Shown: one piece after another, positions 1-6,174 of the stretch
How positions within the stretch are numbered: position 1 is the first letter of the stretch
Layout: each line of letters begins with the position of its first letter
Source of the DNA: Syntrophaceae bacterium
GTDB taxonomy: Bacteria > Desulfobacterota > Desulfomonilia > Desulfomonilales > Desulfomonilaceae
Assembly (NCBI GenBank): GCA_014874425.1
Contig: JACWAG010000320.1
Coordinates: 1-7,889 of the forward strand
DNA length: 7,889 nucleotides
Reading direction: 5' to 3'
Made by a program: the position numbers and the translations under genes
Notes under the pieces: model-generated
Databases searched by the model: none
Told to the model about the DNA's origin: nothing
The model's input: the letters and a program-made list of their open reading frames with translations, nothing else

Positions 1-2
1 CT

Positions 3-3000
3 TTTCCCCTCGAGAACGCCCTGGCAGGCATACCGGGGCTCACATATACCCGATCGCTTTCTAGAAATGGATTTTCTCAGATTGTCGCAACCTTTCGTGA
101 CGACGTGAGCGTCTATTTTGCTCGGCAGCAAGTGAATGAGCGACTTGTTGAAGCTCGAAAGAACCTTCCGCCTGGGGTCGATCCCAAGATGGGCGCAATC
201 ACAACTGGGCTTGGCGAAGTATATGTATGGGCAGTTAGCTATAAATATCCTGATGGAAATGTGGTAAAAATCGATGATGGTTCTCCCGGCTGGCAGAGCG
301 ATGGATCATATTTGACCCCCGAAGGCCAGAGACTCATAACCGACTTACAGCAAACGGCTTACCTTAGAACGGTTGAAGACTGGATCATTCGCCCTCAACT
401 AAAGGGTTTGGAAGGATTGGCTGATGTAGACGCAATTGGCGGTTATGTAAAAAAATATCACATTCAACCAGACCCAATGAAGCTCTTTTCATTCGGGCTA
501 ACCTTTCAAGGTTTGATTGAGGCCGTAAAGCGAAACAATACCAGTATGGGCGCGGGATATGTTGAATATCAAGGCGAAGCGTACGTGGTGAGATCAGATG
601 GCCGAATACAAGACGAAGCTCAAATTGCTGATATAATTGTAGACACCCGCTCAGGCATGCCGATCCATGTTCACGATGTCGCGACCGTTGAAATAGGAAA
701 GGAGTTGAGGACCGGCAGCGCCAGTCTGAACGCAAAAGAAGCGGTAATCGGCACGGCCTGGATGTTGATAGGAGCAAATAGTCGAACAGTAGCCACATCC
801 GTCGCTGAAAAATTGGACCAGATCAACAAAACTCTTCCTCAAGACATTCGGGCGATTCCGCTCCTTAGCAGAACCAAGTTGGTAGATTCAACAATTGCTA
901 CCGTTCGCTGCAACCTTGCTGAGGGATCAATTCTGGTCATAGTGATCCTGTTCGTTCTCTTGGGCAACATTAGGGCTGCGATAATTACGGCTTTGGCGAT
1001 CCCTCTTTCCATGCTTATGGCGTTTACCGGTATGGTACAGTTAACCATAAGCGGAAATCTTATGAGTTTGGGGGCCATAGACTTCGGCTTGATCGTTGAT
1101 GGAGCAGTGATCATAGTGGAAAACTGCCTACGGCGTTTGGGAGAAAAGCAACATAATCTTGGTAGATTACTGTCTGTCCCTGAGCGTCTTAACGAGGTCA
1201 TGAGCGCCAGTAAAGAAATGATTAAACCCTCTGCCTTCGGCCAAGCTATAATTGTTACCGTGTACATCCCGATCCTGTCACTAACAGGAATTGAGGGGAA
1301 GATGTTTCACCCTATGGCTGTAACCGTGATTCTAGCCCTGATCTCGGCCTTCGTGATATCTTTGACCGTTGTCCCGGCCATGGTAGCCATCTTCATCTCT
1401 GGCAAGGTAAAAGAAGATAAAAACACTCTCATCAAAATGGCTGAACGTGTTTATGAACCCACCCTCAAGTTTGCTTTGCGTCATAAGGTATTAATAGTGA
1501 CTGGAGGAATTGTCTGTTTCGTGTTCTCCCTCCTGCTCTTTAGTCGTCTTGGACAAGAGTTTATACCAACGCTCGATGAAAAAGATATCGTGGTTCAGCC
1601 TATGAGAGTGCCTAGCACAAGCTTGACACAATCAACAGAAATGCAGTTCAAGGTAGAAAGGGCCCTCTTGCAATTTCCGGAAGTCTCTTTAGTTTACTCC
1701 AAGACAGGGACAGCAGAGATGGCTTCAGATCCAATGCCACCCAATGTTTCAGACACATTTGTCATCTTAAAACCGCAAGGACTGTGGCCAAATCCGAGCG
1801 AGCCGAAAATAAGTCTTATAGATCGCATGGAGACCGCTTTAAAAAAGCTACCCGGCGCAAAATACGAGTTTACTCAGCCGATTCAGATGCGCTTCAATGA
1901 ACTGATTGCTGGGGTCCGTAGCGATCTGGCCATCAAGGTTTACGGAGACAACTTCGATGAAATGGCAAAAACAGCTCAGTCTGTCGCTCAAATTATCCGA
2001 ACAATTCCCGGATCAGCTGACGTTAAAGTAGAACAAACAACCGGCTTACCCACAGTAGATATAGTTTTTGATAGATCCGTTATCTCCAGATATGGTCTAA
2101 ATATGGCTGATGTTCAGGAAATTCCGAGAATTGGCGTCGGCGGAGGAGTAGCAGGTATGGTTTTCGAAGGTGATCGACGATTTGACATAGTGGTAAGGCT
2201 ATCCGAAAATCTGAGAAATGATTTATCCGTCTTGAAGGACCTTCCAGTACCTTTACCTTTGCAAGGAAATACATCACAAAATTCAAAAAACAACTCTGCT
2301 GAAAATCTTATGAACATGACATCCAAACGTAACTTTCTGCCTCTCAAGGAAATCGCTAGTGTCGAGGTTAAAGAAGGCATAAACCAGGTCAGTCGCGAGA
2401 ACGGCAAGCGTAGAATCGTGGTCCAGGCAAACGTAAGATGTCGAGATTTGGGGTCCTTCGTAGGAGAGGCCCAGCAGCGCATCAGGGAACAGGCTAAGAT
2501 ACCAGCAGGACAATGGCTGGATTGGGGTGGGCAGTTCGAAAACCTTCTTGAAGCTAGAAAACGTCTGAGTATAGTAACACCTGTATGTCTTTTCCTAATA
2601 TTCCTGATCCTGTTCAGTGCCTTCAATTCAGTGAAATATGCAATGCTCGTGTTCACAGGTGTTCCTTTGGGATTGACGGGCGGCGTATTGTTGTTGTGGT
2701 TACGAGGAATGCCATTTTCAATATCAGCGGCAGTCGGTTTCATAGCCTTGGCGGGTGTGGCCGTGCTTAACGGATTGGTTATGGTAACAATGATCAATCA
2801 GTTGTGCAAAGAAGGCTCCCCAACTTATGACGCCATTGTTGAAGGATCTCTCAGGCGGCTTAGACCAGTCCTTATGACAGCTCTTGTCGCATCTTTGGGC
2901 TTCGTGCCCATGGCCATATCGACTGGAACGGGGGCAGAGGTGCAAAGACCACTAGCTACGGTAGTGGTCGGGGGACTGATTTCCAGCACGGTTCTCACGC

Positions 3001-3059
3001 TGTTGGTATTGCCAGCCCTTTACAGGATCTTTGAACCGGACCAGAATGGTTTGCTTTAA
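3..3059 (+). CDS. czcA: CzcA-family heavy-metal RND efflux pump, 5'-partial
   Basis: Inner-membrane proton-driven transporter of the heavy-metal-efflux RND family, which works with a periplasmic adaptor and an outer-membrane channel to export divalent cations. The frame is open to the left edge: the 34 codons before the GTG at 105 encode family sequence (PLENALAGIPGL, then RSLSRNGFSQI), so 105 is not the start. About 1018 residues are visible and roughly 50-65 N-terminal residues, including the first membrane segment, are missing. TM4 carries the proton-relay motif DFGLIVDGAVIIVEN with D360, D366 and E373 (visible numbering), spaced as D402/D408/E415 of Cupriavidus CzcA. GKMFHPMA and GDRRFDIVVR are further family signatures, and the C-terminal membrane block ends in LPALYRIFEP. 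Two periplasmic stretches (residues ~83-112 and ~754-777) are longer than in classic CzcA. The CzcA type is clear; the metal (Co/Zn/Cd or Cu/Ag) cannot be told. Adaptor and outer-membrane genes would lie to the left. Confidence 0.93.
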   Translation, partial: FPLENALAGIPGLTYTRSLSRNGFSQIVATFRDDVSVYFARQQVNERLVEARKNLPPGVDPKMGAITTGLGEVYVWAVSYKYPDGNVVKIDDGSPGWQSDGSYLTPEGQRLITDLQQTAYLRTVEDWIIRPQLKGLEGLADVDAIGGYVKKYHIQPDPMKLFSFGLTFQGLIEAVKRNNTSMGAGYVEYQGEAYVVRSDGRIQDEAQIADIIVDTRSGMPIHVHDVATVEIGKELRTGSASLNAKEAVIGTAWMLIGANSRTVATSVAEKLDQINKTLPQDIRAIPLLSRTKLVDSTIATVRCNLAEGSILVIVILFVLLGNIRAAIITALAIPLSMLMAFTGMVQLTISGNLMSLGAIDFGLIVDGAVIIVENCLRRLGEKQHNLGRLLSVPERLNEVMSASKEMIKPSAFGQAIIVTVYIPILSLTGIEGKMFHPMAVTVILALISAFVISLTVVPAMVAIFISGKVKEDKNTLIKMAERVYEPTLKFALRHKVLIVTGGIVCFVFSLLLFSRLGQEFIPTLDEKDIVVQPMRVPSTSLTQSTEMQFKVERALLQFPEVSLVYSKTGTAEMASDPMPPNVSDTFVILKPQGLWPNPSEPKISLIDRMETALKKLPGAKYEFTQPIQMRFNELIAGVRSDLAIKVYGDNFDEMAKTAQSVAQIIRTIPGSADVKVEQTTGLPTVDIVFDRSVISRYGLNMADVQEIPRIGVGGGVAGMVFEGDRRFDIVVRLSENLRNDLSVLKDLPVPLPLQGNTSQNSKNNSAENLMNMTSKRNFLPLKEIASVEVKEGINQVSRENGKRRIVVQANVRCRDLGSFVGEAQQRIREQAKIPAGQWLDWGGQFENLLEARKRLSIVTPVCLFLIFLILFSAFNSVKYAMLVFTGVPLGLTGGVLLLWLRGMPFSISAAVGFIALAGVAVLNGLVMVTMINQLCKEGSPTYDAIVEGSLRRLRPVLMTALVASLGFVPMAISTGTGAEVQRPLATVVVGGLISSTVLTLLVLPALYRIFEPDQNGLL

Positions 3060-3101
3060 TAGTGCCATTGACAATTAACAAATGAAACACGCTGGCCCAT
3101 C

Positions 3102-3130
3102 TTGACCCAAGGCGCTGATTTCAGTATGAT
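3102..3130 (+). promoter_or_regulatory. Sigma70-type promoter for the exported protein and membrane protein pair
   Basis: A -35 element TTGACC (3102-3107) and a -10 element TATGAT (3125-3130) are separated by exactly 17 bp. Each hexamer differs from consensus at one position. Transcription would begin near 3137, giving a leader of about 45 nt before the ATG at 3182. It lies in the 122-bp gap after the pump gene, so the two downstream genes probably form their own transcription unit. No terminator hairpin is visible between the pump stop codon and this promoter, so read-through is also possible. Inferred from sequence match and position only. Confidence 0.6.
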
Positions 3131-3181
3131 CCTTAATGTTTTTGAAAGCCTTTATCCCAGTCGAAAACGAGCCGCAAGGAC

Positions 3182-3592
3182 ATGTCACTAAAAAAATTGA
3201 TCTTCATAGTTTTGGTAGCTCTGGTGTCCGCGCCACTTGTGGGGGTTGAGTGTCTAAACGCCCAGTATCCTGCCGCGCCTCAGCAAGGACCACCTATGGG
3301 ATATCCTCCTCAACAACCACCGCAGGCTTATCAGCAACAACAGCAGCCCTTGGAATACGCGTTCCGTCCTGACCTGACAAATCCTGAATATGGTACGTGT
3401 CTGGATCTCGAAAAACGATGGAAGGGGCTCTACCAGATGTACTATTCGGCCTACAACCAGGCGCGTATGATGAACCCTAGTGATCCGCAATATGCGCAGA
3501 TGGCCGCTTACGTTAACAGTATGAAGGCGCAAATGGACGCTGCATGGGGGGATTTCAGCGGACGGTGCGTTTACTTTCCCAAACATTGGTAA
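3182..3592 (+). CDS. Small exported Pro/Gln-rich protein of unknown function
   Basis: I do not recognise a family. The 136-residue product has a classic Sec signal peptide: MSLKK, a hydrophobic core at 6-22, and a likely signal peptidase I site after LNA (27/28). C24 is not in a lipobox, because the preceding residue is Glu. The mature protein begins with a low-complexity Pro/Gln/Tyr linker (28-56, including five consecutive Gln), followed by a compact domain (57-136) rich in aromatics and Met. C73 and C129 are the only cysteines after the signal peptide and could form a disulfide in the periplasm. Residues 74-122 look mostly helical. The ATG at 3182 is the only start after the in-frame stop at 3143, but its AAGGA sits just 1 nt upstream, which is unusually close. 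The next gene follows after 4 nt, suggesting co-transcription and perhaps a shared envelope role. Confidence 0.75.
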   Translation: MSLKKLIFIVLVALVSAPLVGVECLNAQYPAAPQQGPPMGYPPQQPPQAYQQQQQPLEYAFRPDLTNPEYGTCLDLEKRWKGLYQMYYSAYNQARMMNPSDPQYAQMAAYVNSMKAQMDAAWGDFSGRCVYFPKHW

Positions 3593-3596
3593 GAGG

Positions 3597-4628
3597 ATGT
3601 CTGAAATAATAGAAAGACCTTTAGATTCGGTTGTTGTCAGCCCATCTTCGAATGAAGGGGTTCAAAATGGCAATCAATTTTCTCTTAATCGAATCTTAAA
3701 TTCCATCCTTGTTTTCTCTCTAGCAGGTGTCCTGTTTTACGCGATTGCTACATTCTCTTCTGATTACCGGCGAATATTCCACGCTATAGCGCTGTTTCCG
3801 ATTGCAGATCTAGGCATCGTCCTGTCACTGGTCACTGTTGGGTGGCTCATAAGAGGCTGGAGATTTCACTATTACCTGGTGAACATTGGGGAAAGAGTCC
3901 CTTTTGTTTACTCGACCATGGCATTTCTCTCCGGTTTTGCTCTGACAGGGACCCCTGGGAAAGTCGGCGAGGCCATGAAAGGTGTTTTCCTCAAAAGAGA
4001 TTATGGGGTCTCAGTAACGCGTGTCGTAGGTGTTGTGGTCGTAGAGCGTTTAATGGATCTCTTTGGAGTGCTGATACTCGGATCTTTTTCATTACTGTTT
4101 TTCCCAGGCTGGAGAAACATGTTTCTAGCGCTTGCGGGTGTAGTCGTAGCAGGCGGAATCTTCCTATGTATGGAGAAGATCTATCGCCCGATTCTTGAGG
4201 CGATGTCCCGATTACCGTTTGTTTCGTGGGTAGCCGTAAAGACACTTCGGATATTACTGTCCGGTAAAGACCTGATGAAGCCGCGTATCTTTGTAGTTGG
4301 GCTGGTCGTCTCCGTCATTGCGTGGGCAATGGAAGCGATTTCACTATTTATTGTGATGAAGGGTTTCGGGTTGCAGGGAACATTAACTGAGGCAAATTTC
4401 GTTTATTGCTTTTCCACTATTTTGGGGGCTTTGTCCATGCTTCCCGGAGGCATTGGAGGGACAGAAGCAAGCATGATCGGTCTTTTCTCATATCTTGGAA
4501 TATCTTATTCGGACGGTTTGCCTGCTGTAATCCTAATTCGCTTATGCACTTTGTGGTACGCTATTTTCGCGGGGATGGCGCTCAGCTTCTATTTGCTTAC
4601 ATCGAAAAGGCGCTGTAAAGTCATGTAA
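3597..4628 (+). CDS. Lysylphosphatidylglycerol synthase TM-domain family (YbhN/AglD-like) membrane protein
   Basis: Integral membrane protein of 343 residues belonging to the family that includes the flippase half of MprF and the YbhN/AglD proteins. Members are linked to lipid or lipid-linked sugar handling, and most have no assigned substrate. Family signatures are visible: TPGKVGEAMKG at 119-129, ER at 150-151 with D154, and LPGGIGGTE at 282-290. About eight hydrophobic segments follow a soluble N-terminus of ~30 residues (for example 33-53, 69-86, 104-118, 143-169, 175-191, 231-254, 270-282 and 308-334). There is no soluble lysyl-transferase domain, so this is not a full MprF. The ATG lies 4 nt after the upstream stop, and the AAGAGG touches it directly, so translation is probably coupled to the upstream gene. 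The function is inferred only at family level. Confidence 0.82.
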   Translation: MSEIIERPLDSVVVSPSSNEGVQNGNQFSLNRILNSILVFSLAGVLFYAIATFSSDYRRIFHAIALFPIADLGIVLSLVTVGWLIRGWRFHYYLVNIGERVPFVYSTMAFLSGFALTGTPGKVGEAMKGVFLKRDYGVSVTRVVGVVVVERLMDLFGVLILGSFSLLFFPGWRNMFLALAGVVVAGGIFLCMEKIYRPILEAMSRLPFVSWVAVKTLRILLSGKDLMKPRIFVVGLVVSVIAWAMEAISLFIVMKGFGLQGTLTEANFVYCFSTILGALSMLPGGIGGTEASMIGLFSYLGISYSDGLPAVILIRLCTLWYAIFAGMALSFYLLTSKRRCKVM

Positions 4629-4677
4629 TCGTCCAGTATAGTGAACTAACTAAACATGGATTCAAAGTTTTCATATA

Positions 4678-4707
4678 TTGACTAGCCCTCTTAAATTCTG
4701 GTAAAGT
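4678..4707 (+). promoter_or_regulatory. Candidate promoter of the acyl-CoA dehydrogenase gene
   Basis: TTGACT (4678-4683, one mismatch) is followed after 18 bp by TAAAGT (4702-4707, two mismatches). The inferred start of transcription is near 4714, about 155 nt before the ATG. The -10 element is weak, but a perfect inverted repeat lies just downstream of it, which fits a repressor-controlled promoter. Support is moderate at best. Confidence 0.35.
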
Positions 4708-4723
4708 CCCTTTGTGATCGAAG

Positions 4724-4737
4724 TGAACGACCGTTCA
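4724..4737. promoter_or_regulatory. Perfect inverted repeat, candidate TetR-type operator
   Basis: TGAACG-AC-CGTTCA is a perfect 6-bp inverted repeat with a 2-bp centre. Its size and form are those of operators bound by TetR-family regulators, which often control acyl-CoA dehydrogenase and fatty-acid degradation genes. It begins about 10 bp past the inferred transcription start of the dehydrogenase gene, where bound protein would block initiation or early elongation. No regulator gene is present in the window. The symmetry is seen directly; the regulator type is inferred. Confidence 0.5.
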
Positions 4738-4870
4738 TCATGATTACAATGCGGAACAATTGCGGGACAAAACACAATTACAGTTGAGGCGTTTCGTCCG
4801 GAACTCGAACTAATCCCAACCCCCCCTTCTGTCCGGGTGGGCAATTCAGTTTTCTAGGAGCGGACCAAAT

Positions 4871-6043
4871 ATGAGTGACGAATATGATGTGGAGTTAACT
4901 GAAGAGCATATAATGCTTCGCGATATGGTGCGAAAGTTCGCGACCAACGAGATATCGCCGGTTGTGGACCAGGACGAAAACGATCATCGGTTCCAGCGGG
5001 AATTGGTTACAAAAATGGGAGAGCTTGGTCTTTTTGGTTGCCCGGTACCAGAAGAGTATGGTGGCAACGGAATGGGCTATCTCGCTCACGCTATAGTTAC
5101 CGAAGAAATCGGGAGAGCTTCGGGTTCACTGAGAGTCGCATTCAACATGCAAACCATGGGAACAGCGATGTCCATTCTGAAATGGGGAAGCGAGGAGCTT
5201 AAAAAGAAATACATCCCTGCCCTCATGTCGGCTGAAATCCTTGGCTGCTTTGGGATCACGGAACCTGACGCAGGATCTGATACAGCGGCGATGGCTTCCA
5301 CTGCGGTGCGCGACGGGAACGAGTATGTTTTAAACGGCCGAAAAATGTGGATAACCTGGTGTCCTGTCGCAGATATGGCCGTAGTATTCGCCATGACGGA
5401 CAAAAAGGCGAAGCACAAAGGGATGAGTGTCTTTGTTATGGACATGGATTCACCAGGTGTATCGACCAAGGCCATCAAGGAGAAACTGGGGATTTGGGCT
5501 TGCCCTACCGGTGAAATCATAATGGAAGATGTCCGTATTCCTGCGACCAATCTTTTAGGTGAGGAAGGTAAGGGCTTTGGTTACTTGATGAAGGAATTGA
5601 TAAGCACAAGGTTGTCCGCTGCGGCTGGGGCGGTCGGCTCATGCCAGGCGGCGCTGGACGAGGCGATAAAATATGCTAATGAACGTAAGCAGTTCGGCAA
5701 ACCTATCGCAGAATTTCAGATGGTTCAGGAAGTTATAGCGAGAATGGTAGCCGAGACCGAAGCTGCAAGAGCCTTGGTGTGGCGATGCGCCATTCAGAAA
5801 GATAAAGGCCTTGTAAACAACATGCGGGAAACGGTCCTGGCCAAATATTACGCGTGCCGTGCGGCTGACGAAGTGCCAAATCTGGCGCTGGAAGTCCTCA
5901 GCGCTTATGGCTATTCTAATGAGTATCCCATAGCCCGCATATTGAGGGACGGAAAAGTCTATAAGATCCTTGAGGGCGCTACAAACATCATGAAAATGAT
6001 AATAGCCACCGATGCTTTGGGTCTGAAAAAGGCGAACAGATAG
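4871..6043 (+). CDS. Acyl-CoA dehydrogenase, glutaryl-CoA dehydrogenase-like
   Basis: FAD-dependent enzyme of 390 residues, the full family length, that oxidises an acyl-CoA to the 2-enoyl-CoA and passes electrons to electron-transfer flavoprotein in the cytoplasm. Visible features are the N-terminal helical domain (about 8-120), FGITEPDAGSD at 127-137 and KMWIT at 158-162 for FAD, EKLGIWACPTGEI in the middle domain, YANERKQFGKPIAEFQ at 268-283, and the catalytic base E368 in LEGATNI. SLRVAFNM (R88) and the ending ALGLKKANR resemble glutaryl-CoA dehydrogenase-type enzymes of anaerobes. L367 stands before the catalytic Glu where decarboxylating glutaryl-CoA dehydrogenases have Tyr, so if it acts on glutaryl-CoA it may be the non-decarboxylating kind. 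W163 replaces the usual Asn after WIT/WIS. The start is well supported by TAGGAG at 4855-4860. The gene stands alone, without etfAB or other beta-oxidation genes nearby. The exact substrate is uncertain. Confidence 0.93.
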   Translation: MSDEYDVELTEEHIMLRDMVRKFATNEISPVVDQDENDHRFQRELVTKMGELGLFGCPVPEEYGGNGMGYLAHAIVTEEIGRASGSLRVAFNMQTMGTAMSILKWGSEELKKKYIPALMSAEILGCFGITEPDAGSDTAAMASTAVRDGNEYVLNGRKMWITWCPVADMAVVFAMTDKKAKHKGMSVFVMDMDSPGVSTKAIKEKLGIWACPTGEIIMEDVRIPATNLLGEEGKGFGYLMKELISTRLSAAAGAVGSCQAALDEAIKYANERKQFGKPIAEFQMVQEVIARMVAETEAARALVWRCAIQKDKGLVNNMRETVLAKYYACRAADEVPNLALEVLSAYGYSNEYPIARILRDGKVYKILEGATNIMKMIIATDALGLKKANR

Positions 6044-6062
6044 CTAGCCCGATTGACAGACC

Positions 6063-6072
6063 TGAACGTTCA
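6063..6072. promoter_or_regulatory. Palindrome TGAACGTTCA after the dehydrogenase gene
   Basis: A perfect 10-bp palindrome lies 20 bp after the dehydrogenase stop codon and 4 bp past a TTGACA (6053-6058). It uses the same TGAAC/GTTCA arms as the inverted repeat at 4724-4737, but without the 4-bp separation between arms. Because the spacing differs, the same dimer would not necessarily bind both. It may be chance. Confidence 0.25.
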
Positions 6073-6080
6073 AATAGGCG

Positions 6081-6136
6081 AAGGATTGCAGGACGCCTTG
6101 TTAAGTTATAAGCTTCCTCAATCCTTTGTTATTTTT
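6081..6136 (+). terminator. Terminator-like hairpin after the acyl-CoA dehydrogenase gene
   Basis: AAGGATTG (6081-6088) pairs perfectly with CAATCCTT (6119-6126). The stem extends inward by AGGA (6090-6093) with TCCT (6115-6118) after a single bulged C, giving 12 base pairs. A T-rich run, TGTTATTTTT (6127-6136), follows at once. The loop is long (21 nt) and the stem is not GC-rich, so termination may be incomplete. It would separate the dehydrogenase unit from tgt. Confidence 0.5.
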
Positions 6137-6174
6137 ACTGTGCAAAATTATCGAACACCCCGGCGTCATGCTTA

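Noticed and set aside
839..1267. Open frames on the minus strand opposite the pump, dehydrogenase and tgt genes.
   Set aside because: They lie wholly opposite strongly conserved coding sequence and have no recognisable protein features.
3068..3073. TTGACA just after the pump gene as a promoter element.
   Set aside because: No -10 at proper distance; the TTGACC/TATGAT pair downstream is far better.
3842..4198. Plus-strand open frame inside the membrane protein gene.
   Set aside because: It is an out-of-frame shadow of a gene with clear family motifs, and its product is Arg/Cys/His-rich without domain features.
4820..4842. Run of seven C followed by GGGTGGG in the leader of the dehydrogenase gene, resembling a hairpin.
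   Set aside because: Pairing is imperfect and shifted, and no T-run follows, so it is not a terminator; the C-run is also a common place for length errors.
4831..4865. GTCCG (4831-4835) can pair with CGGAC (4861-4865), enclosing the dehydrogenase ribosome site; GTCCG also occurs at 4796-4800, suggesting an alternative pairing.
   Set aside because: Only 5 base pairs with a 25-nt loop and no further supporting stem; too weak to call a riboswitch or attenuator without covariation.
6053..6080. TTGACA at 6053-6058 as a -35 element for tgt.
   Set aside because: No acceptable -10 element lies 15-19 bp downstream (about 6074-6083), and a terminator-like hairpin follows before tgt.
6107..6112. TATAAG as a -10 element for tgt.
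   Set aside because: No -35 hexamer better than 3 of 6 at suitable spacing, and it lies in the loop of the terminator-like hairpin.
6126..6154. TTGTTA with 17-bp spacing to TATCGA as a tgt promoter.
   Set aside because: Matches are only 4 of 6 and 3 of 6; AT-rich DNA gives such matches by chance.
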